From Bin5 sp965220715 (GTDB lineage: Bacteria > Chloroflexota > Anaerolineae > Caldilineales > Caldilineaceae): 64,000 nt of DNA. Below the pieces are notes generated by a model. The model was not told where the DNA came from, searched no databases, and saw only the letters and a program-made list of their open reading frames with translations. The translations under genes were made by a program, and so were the position numbers. Shown piece by piece: positions 17,926 through 26,102 of the stretch. How positions within the stretch are numbered: position 1 is the first letter of the stretch; each line of letters begins with the position of its first letter. The stretch is taken from positions 4,216,001 to 4,280,000 of the forward strand of contig OZ244843.1 in assembly GCA_965220715.1 (NCBI GenBank), given 5' to 3'.

Positions 17926-18972
17926 ATGACGCAACAACAGTCTATTCCAGCCAGCGCTACCGGCGCAGAATACGCCGAGAAACTCCGCAGGAGCTATCTC
18001 AACTTTCGATGGCCTCTGTTCCTGCTTGAACCGGATGAGTACGTCAAGCCCTGTCTGGATGGCGGTTGGACGCCAATCGCCGCCTTAGCCCACATCGCCT
18101 TTTGGGACAATTTCCAGTTGCAGCGCATGCAGGCGGCGCTTGAGTATCGCGAGAAACCGCCGACCGCCCAGACTGTGGAAACGAATGACGAAAGGGCGGC
18201 CAACGAGAATCGCAGCTGGGACACGGTAGTGAACGGGGCCGACGAGGCGCGCCAGGAGTTAATCAGTTTTGCCCTGTCGCTCTCTTCGGAACAGATTGAG
18301 GCCGACTATGTGGACCGAGGCCAACGCAGCCCAATCGTAAAGCAGTTGCTGGAGCGAATGCCCGAACATGTGGATGAGCATGCCGAGGAAGTGCACCGCT
18401 ACTGCTTCTCGATTGAACGTTGGGGCCGAGATCGCTTGTTCAAGTTTTACCGGCGCCACTTCAATAGTCTACTGGATGCGATCACCGGCCTCACGGAAAC
18501 AAGCTGTACGTCCGTCCCCGTTTGCGGAGACTGGACTGTCCGCGATCTCCTCGCCCATATCCTCGCCTGGGACGAGTACATCCTGGAACTCGTCAAACGC
18601 TGGCCCAATATCTCGTTGCCCGCCCGCCAGTCACCTGCACTGGCAAGTCCGGGCCTTGGGAGCGACGACGCTCTCGCCCAATGGATCAGTGGAGATTTCG
18701 ACCCGATAAATGCTCGTCTCCATGCTGCCAGGGCCGATCTGTCGATGATCGAAGTGTTGGACAACCTGGCAACCTGTCACCGACGCATTGTCAGCCGCTG
18801 CCAGAGGCTCAGCGAAGAGAAGTTGCGTAAAAAGGTGGAATACGACTGGGGAGAAAGAGGAAACCTCGTCAATCTGCTCGTTTTGATGTCAGCCCACACG
18901 GCAGACCACGCAGCAGAGATCTATACAGCGCGGGCGGAGGGACGGCTGGTTCCCCTCAGTTGGGAAAGCTAA
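17926..18972 (+). CDS. Protein with two tandem DinB-like four-helix domains
   Basis: The 348-residue protein appears to be two DinB/DUF664-type bundles in a row. Domain 1 (about 18-160) has GGWTPIAALAHIAFWDNF and HVDEHAEEVHRY; domain 2 (about 165-345) has GDWTVRDLLAHILAWDEY and SAHTADHAAEIY. Each pair supplies the early His of the LxHIxxWD motif and the late HxxxH, the usual metal ligands. DinB-superfamily members are metal-dependent thiol transferases or stress proteins; a double-domain arrangement is less common. The 12-bp spacing from the ABC-class ATPase gene suggests one operon. Its stop codon overlaps the stop of the convergent phosphatase gene. Confidence 0.75.
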   Translation: MTQQQSIPASATGAEYAEKLRRSYLNFRWPLFLLEPDEYVKPCLDGGWTPIAALAHIAFWDNFQLQRMQAALEYREKPPTAQTVETNDERAANENRSWDTVVNGADEARQELISFALSLSSEQIEADYVDRGQRSPIVKQLLERMPEHVDEHAEEVHRYCFSIERWGRDRLFKFYRRHFNSLLDAITGLTETSCTSVPVCGDWTVRDLLAHILAWDEYILELVKRWPNISLPARQSPALASPGLGSDDALAQWISGDFDPINARLHAARADLSMIEVLDNLATCHRRIVSRCQRLSEEKLRKKVEYDWGERGNLVNLLVLMSAHTADHAAEIYTARAEGRLVPLSWES

Positions 18973-19613
18973 CCGGAGTGGGCGTAACGCTTGCTCGTCT
19001 CCTGGTTACTCAGGTGAGAGATTTCTGAACGCTGCACCACTTGCCAGCTGTTGCCTTTCCGCTCCAGGGTGAAGATGCAGCACAGGGGCACAGTGAGGCG
19101 ATCCGGCAGGCCGGTCAGCCCGCGGACGATGCCGACGACCGGCGCGCCGTGCGTAACCATGAGCAGGTTTTTGTCAGGATAGCGGTCGGTCAGCGCCCAC
19201 ACTGTTGCCGCCGACCGTTTGTGACCGTCATCAGAACTTTCCGGGTACGGGAACCCAATGGCAGCGGTATACTCCCAATCAATGCGGGGAAAACGCTGCC
19301 TACGTTCCTCCTCGGGCAACAACGCCGGCACGCTCTGTACGCTCGGCAGGATTTCGCCGATGCCGGGCTCCAGGCAGACCGAAAGGTCCAGCGCCTCGGC
19401 GATGTGGGAGGCGGTCTGGATTGTACGCAGAAACGGCGAGGCGAAGACGAGGTGAATAGGCTCGTCCTGTAAGCTGCGCCCAACCTCCTTCGCCTGCGTC
19501 TCACCATCCGGCGAGAGCGCTGGATCGAAAGGACGCTGCGCTGTCTTGGCCCAGCCGGGGTTCTGGAAGTCTTCCCGGTTGCCGTGCCTGATAATCCAAA
19601 TTCGTTGGCTCAC
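18969..19613 (-). CDS. Histidine phosphatase family protein (phosphoglycerate mutase-like)
   Basis: The catalytic RHG motif is seen in RIWIIRHGNREDF close to the N-terminus, with the second part of the active site in FASPFLRTIQTASHIAEAL and the late His in LLMVTHGAPVVGIV. I place the start at GTG 19613 (VSQRIWII), with AGGAG seven bases upstream, giving 214 residues; the open frame continues upstream but without family character. Members dephosphorylate sugars, nucleotides or proteins through a phosphohistidine. The substrate is unknown. Tail-to-tail overlap with the DinB gene is four bases (18969-18972). Confidence 0.85.
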   Translation of the reverse strand: MSQRIWIIRHGNREDFQNPGWAKTAQRPFDPALSPDGETQAKEVGRSLQDEPIHLVFASPFLRTIQTASHIAEALDLSVCLEPGIGEILPSVQSVPALLPEEERRQRFPRIDWEYTAAIGFPYPESSDDGHKRSAATVWALTDRYPDKNLLMVTHGAPVVGIVRGLTGLPDRLTVPLCCIFTLERKGNSWQVVQRSEISHLSNQETSKRYAHSG

Positions 19614-19951
19614 AGTTCGACTCCTCGTCTGCTCCCCATCCCCTTGGCTGCAAAGGAAATCCGCCTGCGCTCTCACTCTGGCGGACCGGCTATCTCTCGC
19701 CACGGCAGTTCCAGAAAGATGCAACCGGGGCAGTGTATCATAGCGGCAAGGCTGGTGGCGAAATTGGAGGCGACACATCGGCTGCCCAGGCGAGTACCTG
19801 GCCTGAGGCGGCGGCACTCCTGGTCCGGCTGACAGGATTGACAGCATTTGCTATACTGCCAAAGCAGTATGATTCCGCAGCGCAGTTCGGGCGCCGCCCC
19901 TCAGTGGCCGCGCTCGACCGGACGCACCCTGGAAAGCGCTCTACTCTCACG
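19614..19951. other. Intergenic region between divergent genes (338 bp)
   Basis: No convincing gene is seen. The stretch separates the histidine phosphatase gene (minus) from a small membrane protein gene (plus) and carries the candidate promoter at 19829-19857. Open frames crossing it lack family features. Confidence 0.6.
19829..19857 (+). promoter_or_regulatory. Candidate sigma-70 promoter
   Basis: CTGACA at 19829-19834 and TATACT at 19852-19857 with a 17-bp spacer, 94 bp before the ATG of the membrane protein gene at 19952. Five of six bases match consensus in each hexamer. Confidence 0.5.
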
Positions 19952-20371
19952 ATGGCATATACTTTCACCGACCACTATCGGGCTGCGCGGCTGTGTCTGC
20001 GGGTAAACGCTGTCCTCATTGGCCTGGGGTTGGGGCTTCTGCTGTTGATATATCCCCGCGATCTGTTCGTGACAGCGGGCATCACGCTCGGATCCGCCTG
20101 GACCGCCCGCATAGGGGGCGCTGCGTTGATTGGACTGGGCATTGGCCAGCTGTCAGCTACAGCGGCATCGGATTTGCCCCCGGCATCATTGCTGGCCGCG
20201 GTGATTAGTAATGGCGCGATTTCGATTAGTCTGTTGATCGCATACTTTGAGGGTGATATGGTGGCGTTGCATCCCTTTGGTGTGGCCGGTTTACTGGTCA
20301 TTTTCGTCGTCTGCCTGCTGACAGCCGTACTTTCGGCCCCACATATTCGCCGGAAGGCGGGCCAATATTAG
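19952..20371 (+). CDS. Small membrane protein of unknown function
   Basis: From ATG 19952 the product is 139 residues (MAYTFTDHYRAARLCLRVN). Four hydrophobic segments are visible at about 19-38, 45-66, 76-98 and 105-130, so it is probably a four-helix inner-membrane protein. The longer frame starting at 19733 overlaps the promoter region and lacks membrane character, so the internal ATG is preferred. I recognise no family. It is followed by a 409-bp non-coding stretch. Confidence 0.65.
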   Translation: MAYTFTDHYRAARLCLRVNAVLIGLGLGLLLLIYPRDLFVTAGITLGSAWTARIGGAALIGLGIGQLSATAASDLPPASLLAAVISNGAISISLLIAYFEGDMVALHPFGVAGLLVIFVVCLLTAVLSAPHIRRKAGQY

Positions 20372-20780
20372 CCTGCGTCCAAGTCGAGGAGCCGCCCTTC
20401 CCCTCGTTTCCTGGGCGAGTCAGCGCGTGTCAGAAATCTGTTGCCCACATCCTGGGGCAGACTGGCCCGCCGCGTGTGAGCCAAAGTTGGGGACATCCCC
20501 CCCTGGGACCGCGGCCGTCTCGCCCGCCGCCTGCGCAGTTGACCAGAGAATCACCCAAAAATTCGCTCCCATAATTGTATGCCCACTTTCGTGCTTGAAC
20601 TCTTGGGAATGTCGAAACTCTGTGCTAGAATGTACTGTCTTGTCGGACTTTTGCAAACCCATTGAGGGGAGCAGCAATGCATGGTCTGAGGCGTGCAAAC
20701 GCAGCAGCCGTGGCAGGATCTCGACAGGCGCGCGGCAAGACACTCAGGTAGGGCAGTCCCTGCCCGGAGGAACCAAAGCA
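20372..20780. other. Intergenic region before the phosphoribosyltransferase gene (409 bp)
   Basis: No gene with family character is seen. A promoter-like pair lies at 20603-20631. The leader from there to the ATG at 20781 is about 145 bp, long enough to hold a regulatory RNA, but I recognise no riboswitch class and no strong hairpin in it. Confidence 0.5.
20603..20631 (+). promoter_or_regulatory. Candidate sigma-70 promoter
   Basis: TTGGGA at 20603-20608 and TAGAAT at 20626-20631 with a 17-bp spacer, upstream of the phosphoribosyltransferase and probably of the prfA-prmC run. Confidence 0.4.
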
Positions 20781-21332
20781 ATGAGTTACGATGGACGATG
20801 CTTTCAAGTAACCATCGGAGAATGCAAACGAGAATTGCCGATTTTCCAGGTGGCTCCCGGCGTCAAGATCGCCATTTTCAATATGCTGGGTGATACCGAA
20901 ATCGTCGAGACCGCCGCGCGTATGTTGGCCCACAATGTGCCGGCGAACGCCGACGTAATCCTTGCGCCGGAGGTGAAGGCCGTGCCGCTCGGCCATGCTC
21001 TGTCTGTTGCAACCGGTCTCCCCCTTGTGATTGTGCGCAAAATTCGCAAGCCGTATATGGTCAACTGCCTGGAAACCGAAGTCGTCAGCATAACTACGGG
21101 CCAGCCGCAGACGTTGTATATCGATGGCAAGGACCTGGCGCTAATCAAAGGAAAACAGGCGTTATTGGTGGATGACGTTGTCAGTACCGGAAGCACGCTG
21201 AAAGGGCTCCGTTCCCTGATCCTGGCCGGAGGCGGGCAAGTCGCGGGCGAGATGGCCGTCTTTACCGAGGGTGACTCCGGCGCTTGGGAACAGATAACCT
21301 CTTTAGGCAATCTGCCCATTTTTACGGATTGA
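20781..21332 (+). CDS. Adenine phosphoribosyltransferase-like protein
   Basis: A 183-residue type I phosphoribosyltransferase. The PRPP-binding loop is LLVDDVVSTGSTLKGL, and the ADVILAPEVKAVPLGHALSVATGLPLVIVRK block resembles APRT and its PurR-like relatives. Start chosen at ATG 20781 because GGAGG lies ten bases upstream and the family sequence begins soon after. APRT salvages adenine to AMP with PRPP in the cytosol; the exact base is not certain. It is 42 bp upstream of prfA and may be cotranscribed with it. Confidence 0.82.
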   Translation: MSYDGRCFQVTIGECKRELPIFQVAPGVKIAIFNMLGDTEIVETAARMLAHNVPANADVILAPEVKAVPLGHALSVATGLPLVIVRKIRKPYMVNCLETEVVSITTGQPQTLYIDGKDLALIKGKQALLVDDVVSTGSTLKGLRSLILAGGGQVAGEMAVFTEGDSGAWEQITSLGNLPIFTD

Positions 21333-21374
21333 ACGGGGACTGAAACCCTGTAACAAGCGGCCAAAAGCAGAACT

Positions 21375-22457
21375 ATGATTCTGACTGAACAACTTTCGCG
21401 AGTCGAAGAGCGTTTCGAAGAGCTGGATCGTCTGATGGCTGACCCGGATGTGCTGGCCGACTACACGCGCGTATTGGAGCTGGCGCAGGAGCGCAGCAGT
21501 CTGGAGGGGGTTGTCGGGACTTTCCGCCAATACCAGGAACTGCAGAGTCAACTGGCTGATAACCGGGCGCTGCTGGCGGAGGACGACGACCCGGAGTTGG
21601 CTGAACTGGCCGAGTTGGAAATCGCCGAACTAGCGGATCAGGCTACTGGTCTTGAGGACGAACTGCGCCGCTTGCTCCTGCCCAAAGACCGCAACGACGA
21701 CAAAAATGTGATCGTTGAGATACGCGCCGGCGCCGGGGGGGATGAGGCCGGACTGTTTGCGGCTGCTCTCCTACGCATGTATACGCGCTGGGCCGATGAT
21801 CACAAATTCAAGACCGAGTTGATGAGCGTTAGCGAAACCGGTGTGGGCGGAATAAAGGAAGCGATCCTTGAAGTACGAGGCAAGGGCGCTTACAGCCGGT
21901 TGAAGTACGAGTCGGGCGTACACCGGGTACAGCGCGTACCCACCACGGAAAGCCAGGGAAGGGTACATACAAGCACGGCAACTGTGGCCGTTTTGCCAGA
22001 GGCCGAAGACGTGGAAATCGAAATCAGTCCTAATGAGATGAAGGTCGACGTATTCCGCAGCAGCGGTCCCGGCGGTCAGAGCGTCAATACGACGGACTCA
22101 GCCGTTCGGCTTACCCATCTCCCTACCGGAATTGTCATTAGCTGTCAGGACGAAAAGAGCCAACTTCAGAACCGGCTGAAGGCGGTACGCATTCTGAAGA
22201 CCAAGCTCTATGATAACGAGATGCAGAAGCAGTTGGACGACCTGGGCGCGGCGCGGCGCAGCCAGGTTGGCTCGGGCGACCGCAGCGAAAAAATCCGCAC
22301 ATACAACTTCCCGCAAGGCCGCGTAACCGACCACCGGATCAACAAGACCCTGTTCCGTTTGGAGCAGGCTCTGGATGGCGATCTTGACGAATTGATTGCT
22401 GACCTGGCTGCGTTTGACCAGACGCAACAGCTGCAGGCCATGAGCGAGGAAGCCTAG
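21375..22457 (+). CDS. prfA: Peptide chain release factor 1
   Basis: The 360-residue length is standard for RF1. The GGQ motif that triggers peptidyl-tRNA hydrolysis is in SSGPGGQSVNTTDSAVR, and VEIRAGAGGDEAGLFAAALLRMY is the usual domain 2 block. The stop-codon recognition loop region reads RVQRVPTTESQGRVHTSTATV; the PxT tripeptide of RF1 is present as PTT, so it should read UAG and UAA. The next gene, prmC, modifies this GGQ glutamine and starts 3 bp after the stop. Confidence 0.96.
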   Translation: MILTEQLSRVEERFEELDRLMADPDVLADYTRVLELAQERSSLEGVVGTFRQYQELQSQLADNRALLAEDDDPELAELAELEIAELADQATGLEDELRRLLLPKDRNDDKNVIVEIRAGAGGDEAGLFAAALLRMYTRWADDHKFKTELMSVSETGVGGIKEAILEVRGKGAYSRLKYESGVHRVQRVPTTESQGRVHTSTATVAVLPEAEDVEIEISPNEMKVDVFRSSGPGGQSVNTTDSAVRLTHLPTGIVISCQDEKSQLQNRLKAVRILKTKLYDNEMQKQLDDLGAARRSQVGSGDRSEKIRTYNFPQGRVTDHRINKTLFRLEQALDGDLDELIADLAAFDQTQQLQAMSEEA

Positions 22458-22460
22458 AGC

Positions 22461-23543
22461 ATGTTAGAGCACAAAGATAGGCTTCCGAAAAATAGCCTTT
22501 CGCCTCCTTATTTGGCATCAGACCATCCAGACAGGACCGTAGACGCACGCCAGCGCCAGAACGAAGCCGGCGGACGCCCCGCACCTGACAGGGACAAAGG
22601 GCCGGCAGTTCAGGAAGACGCGGCAGAAGGCGAAATACAGCTTCAGAACAGATCGCTCCTGGACCCATTCCATTGGAGTCTGACGCAGGGAACACCGGTC
22701 GGGCGCGCCCTGATTTCGGCTGCGCAACGGCTGAGTGAATCGGCCAGCGAGTCGGCACGGCTGGATTCGCAGGTGCTGCTGGCACATGTCTTGAGTCAGA
22801 GTCGCAGTTGGCTCTTTGCCCACCACGATCATGAACTCAGCGACAGGGACTGCCGCCGTTACGCAGAACTGATAACGCGGCGCAGGCAGCGTGAACCGGT
22901 GGCGTATCTGTTGGGCCGCAAGGAATTCTACGGGCTGGAATTCGCGGTGGACCGGCGCGTTTTGATTCCCCGTCCGGAGACGGAGTTGCTTGTCGATCTT
23001 GTGCTTGCACAGATCAGCGACCGAGCCGGTCGGCCTGTCGTGGTAGCCGATGTCGGCACCGGCAGCGGGGCGATTGCGATTACCGTTGCCGTACATGCGC
23101 CTGAGGCGACTGTATATGGAATAGACGTCAGTCGCGCCGCGCTCGAAGTGGCCGAAGAGAATAGAAGGCGTCTTACCCCGGAGGGCGGGCCAATGTTTCT
23201 TGAAGGGGACCTTTTGAGCCCGCTGCCGGAACCTGCAGATGTAATAGTGGCGAATCTTCCTTACATAGCTGACGAAGAGTATTCCGGCTTGCAATCAGAC
23301 GTGCGGGACTACGAGCCGCCCGTTGCTTTGCAGGCAGGCGCCGAAGGGCTGGACCTGATCGAGCGTCTGTTGGAGCAACTCTCGTCCAAGGTGCACTCAA
23401 GCGGCGCCGTGTTGCTGGAGATTTCCCCCAGGCAGGGAGAAGTAGTACAGGAGATGGCCCAACAGCTGCGCCCCAAACCTTCCTACGTCGGGCTGCGCCG
23501 GGATTACAGCGGGCTGGTTAGAATGGTAACGCTGGAATTCTGA
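22461..23543 (+). CDS. prmC: Release factor glutamine N5-methyltransferase PrmC
   Basis: The class I methyltransferase core is clear: VVADVGTGSGAIAITVA (SAM motif I) and VIVANLPYIAD, the N-[LP]-PY motif that holds the target glutamine. The N-terminal helical PrmC domain is also present (SARLDSQVLLAHVLSQSRSWLFAH, and REPVAYLLGRKEFYGLEFAVD). PrmC methylates the GGQ glutamine of RF1 and RF2; its position directly after prfA fits. The open frame gives 360 residues, about 75 more than usual; residues 1-70 are hydrophilic and not family-like, so the true start may be internal. Confidence 0.93.
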   Translation: MLEHKDRLPKNSLSPPYLASDHPDRTVDARQRQNEAGGRPAPDRDKGPAVQEDAAEGEIQLQNRSLLDPFHWSLTQGTPVGRALISAAQRLSESASESARLDSQVLLAHVLSQSRSWLFAHHDHELSDRDCRRYAELITRRRQREPVAYLLGRKEFYGLEFAVDRRVLIPRPETELLVDLVLAQISDRAGRPVVVADVGTGSGAIAITVAVHAPEATVYGIDVSRAALEVAEENRRRLTPEGGPMFLEGDLLSPLPEPADVIVANLPYIADEEYSGLQSDVRDYEPPVALQAGAEGLDLIERLLEQLSSKVHSSGAVLLEISPRQGEVVQEMAQQLRPKPSYVGLRRDYSGLVRMVTLEF

Positions 23544-23609
23544 CTTCGATTCATGCCCCAGTTGGTCGCGCCGCGAATCTTATAGCTGGCGACTGACACA
23601 CGCCTGCCG

Positions 23610-23641
23610 GCCAAAGCAGTCCCTACGCCCTTTGGCATTTT
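23610..23641 (+). terminator. Candidate rho-independent terminator after prmC
   Basis: GCCAAAG (23610-23616) and CTTTGGC (23630-23636) form a perfect 7-bp stem with a 13-nt loop, followed by ATTTT. It lies 66 bp after prmC. The short T run makes it only moderately convincing. Confidence 0.45.
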
Positions 23642-23723
23642 AGGGTCACTCCTGAAAACAACTGAATTCTTGCGTTTTAACTGAAAAGCTTCGCGGGAGT
23701 CCTTTTTCACTGTCGGAACAAGC

Positions 23724-24587
23724 ATGCAAAAAAGAATCGAGTTGGTCGTCCTTGATATGGACGGCACTATCTATGGCAGACAGTTCGCAGGTGGGTTCTC
23801 GGCGCGGGTGTGCCGTACGATTGCCGCTGTGCAGGATGCGGGAACGCCGGTAACCATCGCCACGGGACGGATCTTTGACTTTGTGCGCGCGGTCGCCCCG
23901 GATTTGGGCGTTTCCCTGCCGGTGATAACCGCTCAGGGCGCGGTGATAGGTGATCCTATCAGTGGTGAGGTGTTGTACGAGGCGTTGATACAGGAGGAGG
24001 CCGCGCGCAGCGTGGCAGCCTGGGCTGACGCGGAAAAGCGCACGACTGTTTTCTATCTCAACGGTTCCGGCGGGCGCACTCGGTTGGTACAGAGCGCACC
24101 AGGCACAGCCAGCGAGAGCAGCGGCTGGGAAGGTTGGGATAGCGTAACTTATGACCACTGGTTCGGCAGCCCGAGAGAGCTGCATACCAGCCTTGCGGAT
24201 GTTGTGTGCGAACCTGGGGCCCGTCCTCTGAAATTCATCACTGTCAACGACCACACTCAAGAACCTGACCAGACGGCGGCGCTTCAACAGCGATTCGGCG
24301 GCAGCGTACACATGAGCCGCTCCCACCAGTTTTTGGTGGAGGGAACTGCCCCGACGGCCAACAAGGGCCACGGACTCCTCATGCTGTCGGAACGGCTCGG
24401 CATTGACCCCGACCGAGTATTGGCCATCGGCGACAACGAAAATGACATCCCGATGCTGCGGGCAGCTGGCCTGGCCGTGTGCATGGGGCAGGCCACAGCA
24501 GTCGTACAGGCGGAGGCCGATTGGGTCGCACCATCGTTTGAGGAGGATGGCGCGGCCGTGGCGATGGAGCGTTTTGTCCTGTCATAA
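23724..24587 (+). CDS. Cof-type HAD phosphatase
   Basis: A 287-residue HAD-superfamily IIB protein. Motif 1 is VVLDMDGTIYG with the two catalytic aspartates, motif 2 is PVTIATGR, the motif 3 lysine is in APTANKGHGLLML and motif 4 is VLAIGDNENDIPMLRAAGLAVCMG. The large alpha/beta cap sits between about residues 85 and 195. Cof-type enzymes dephosphorylate sugar phosphates, FMN or other small metabolites in the cytosol. It is followed at once by the remnant of a sugar ABC permease. Confidence 0.9.
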   Translation: MQKRIELVVLDMDGTIYGRQFAGGFSARVCRTIAAVQDAGTPVTIATGRIFDFVRAVAPDLGVSLPVITAQGAVIGDPISGEVLYEALIQEEAARSVAAWADAEKRTTVFYLNGSGGRTRLVQSAPGTASESSGWEGWDSVTYDHWFGSPRELHTSLADVVCEPGARPLKFITVNDHTQEPDQTAALQQRFGGSVHMSRSHQFLVEGTAPTANKGHGLLMLSERLGIDPDRVLAIGDNENDIPMLRAAGLAVCMGQATAVVQAEADWVAPSFEEDGAAVAMERFVLS

Positions 24588-24706
24588 GGGACAGCCGGGG
24601 TGCCGCTTCGTGCCCTGCTTCCTATTTGCATGTCAGATTTAATCGAGGCAGACGCGTTACACACTTTTTTCAGTCTTGTAGTATTAAAGGAATTGCCGCT
24701 ATACTC

Positions 24707-25087
24707 TCATTTTATGTACTTCTCATGCGCCAGTTCTTTATGACTATTCCGAGAGAACTGGATGATTCCGCCATGATCGACGGCTGCAATCCGATCGGCC
24801 TGTTCTGGCGCATCCATCTGCCTTTGAGCCTGCCCGCGCTAGGCGTCGTCATTATCTTTATGGTCACAAGCCAGTGGAACGACTTCCTCTACCCACTCAT
24901 CTACATTCAGGGCGTGCCCAACTATACGGTCGCTCTCGGCCTCCGCTTGTTTGAAGGACATATGACCAACAATATGCAGGCGCTCATGGCCGCTTCGATT
25001 CTTGGCGTCCTGCCGACGATCATTCTCTTTTTCTTTGCCCAACGCTACTTTGTTCAGGGGATCGTCATCTCGGGCGTCAAAGGCTGA
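24707..25087 (+). pseudogene. C-terminal half of a MalG-type sugar ABC permease (truncated gene)
   Basis: The frame reads LLMRQFFMTIPRELDDSAMI and continues with DGCNPIGLFWRIHLPLSLPAL, the EAA loop through which MalG/AraQ-type permeases contact the ATPase, followed by two membrane segments and the usual C-terminal end QRYFVQGIVISGVKG. Complete permeases have about 280 residues; the first ~150, including the N-terminal membrane helices, are absent and the sequence before ~24700 has no permease character. No partner permease, ATPase or binding protein is nearby. Start codons exist at 24626 and 24716, so a fragment could be translated, but it should not form a transporter. Confidence 0.8.
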
Positions 25088-25169
25088 TCTCCAGCGGCTT
25101 GTTGCTGGCTGACACTATTTTTGCAGGCCACCTGTCAGTGGCCTCCGCCGAAACGAGAGGTATAGCACA

Positions 25170-26060
25170 TTGCGTTCCAAAGAAGAAGACAAGCAACTTG
25201 ACTACCTGTTCGACCTGCAAGGTTATCTCGTCCTCAAAGGCGCGATCTCCAGAGATGACCTGAATGAAATGAACGGTTGGGTTGACGAGCACTGGGCCCA
25301 CGTGGAAAACCCGCCGATTCTGGGCGAAGCGCAACTCAGTGTGAATCCGGATCCGGAGTACTGGATTGGCAATGTGGAGATTCACAGCTACGGCCACGAC
25401 GATGGCGTAAACTTTCAGAACATCATCGAAGGCGGCGCCGTCTTTGAGCGGCTCATTGACCACCCAGCCTGGCACCCACTCGCTGAACGTTATATCAACC
25501 CGGTAAATGGGCTGTCGATCCACGAGAATCTGCTCAACGTGCGCGGGCCGGGCGGTTTCCTCTACATCCATTGCGGGGGACACGCACCCCTCTTCTACCT
25601 GACTTTCCGCCAGCACAATACCGGCGCATGGATGGTAGGACAGATCAACGTACTGATTGCCCTGCACGACATCGGCCCCGGCGACGGCCCTACCGTCCTG
25701 GTTCCCGGCAGCCACAAGGCGACCGAAATCCATCCTCGGCTGGAGTTGGATGGCAAAGGCATAATTGCCGCCAACCACGAACGAGAGGCCGCCGGCACGG
25801 CCCTGGCCATGAAAGAGATTTGCCTGGAGGCAGGCGACGCGCTCTTCTTCACCGACGCCATCACCCACGGCTCTGCCGAGCGCACCAATCCGGGATTCCG
25901 CCGCTCGGTCATCTACCGCTATTCGTCCCGCTATCTGCGCACCCGTTTCAACTACCAGCTGTCACCTGAACTGGCCGCCCGATTGACTCCAGAGCGCCGT
26001 GAGATTCTTGAGCCGGTTGCGCCGCGCGGCAGGATGCTGACACCGGTAGGCAGTGGATAG
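25170..26060 (+). CDS. Phytanoyl-CoA dioxygenase family protein (copy 1)
   Basis: A 296-residue Fe(II)/2-oxoglutarate-type oxygenase of the PhyH family (PF05721). The N-terminal block YLFDLQGYLVLKGAISRDDL is typical, the region IALHDIGPGDGPTVLVPGSHK is the strand pair near the active site, and a late His lies in DAITHGSAERTNPGFRRSVIYRY with the arginine that would bind 2-oxoglutarate. The proximal HxD reads less clearly (IHCGGHAPLF). Start is TTG 25170 with GAGAGG nine bases upstream. Family members hydroxylate diverse small molecules; the substrate is unknown. It is followed 42 bp later by a radical SAM gene. Confidence 0.85.
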   Translation: MRSKEEDKQLDYLFDLQGYLVLKGAISRDDLNEMNGWVDEHWAHVENPPILGEAQLSVNPDPEYWIGNVEIHSYGHDDGVNFQNIIEGGAVFERLIDHPAWHPLAERYINPVNGLSIHENLLNVRGPGGFLYIHCGGHAPLFYLTFRQHNTGAWMVGQINVLIALHDIGPGDGPTVLVPGSHKATEIHPRLELDGKGIIAANHEREAAGTALAMKEICLEAGDALFFTDAITHGSAERTNPGFRRSVIYRYSSRYLRTRFNYQLSPELAARLTPERREILEPVAPRGRMLTPVGSG

Positions 26061-26102
26061 TGGCTGTGGTGCCAGCAACCACAGTTCACGGCAGCTTGCG
26101 CA

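Noticed and set aside
18969..18972. Shared stop codons of two convergent genes (CTAA)
   Set aside because: The DinB-like and phosphatase genes overlap tail to tail by four bases; this is common in compact genomes and needs no further explanation.
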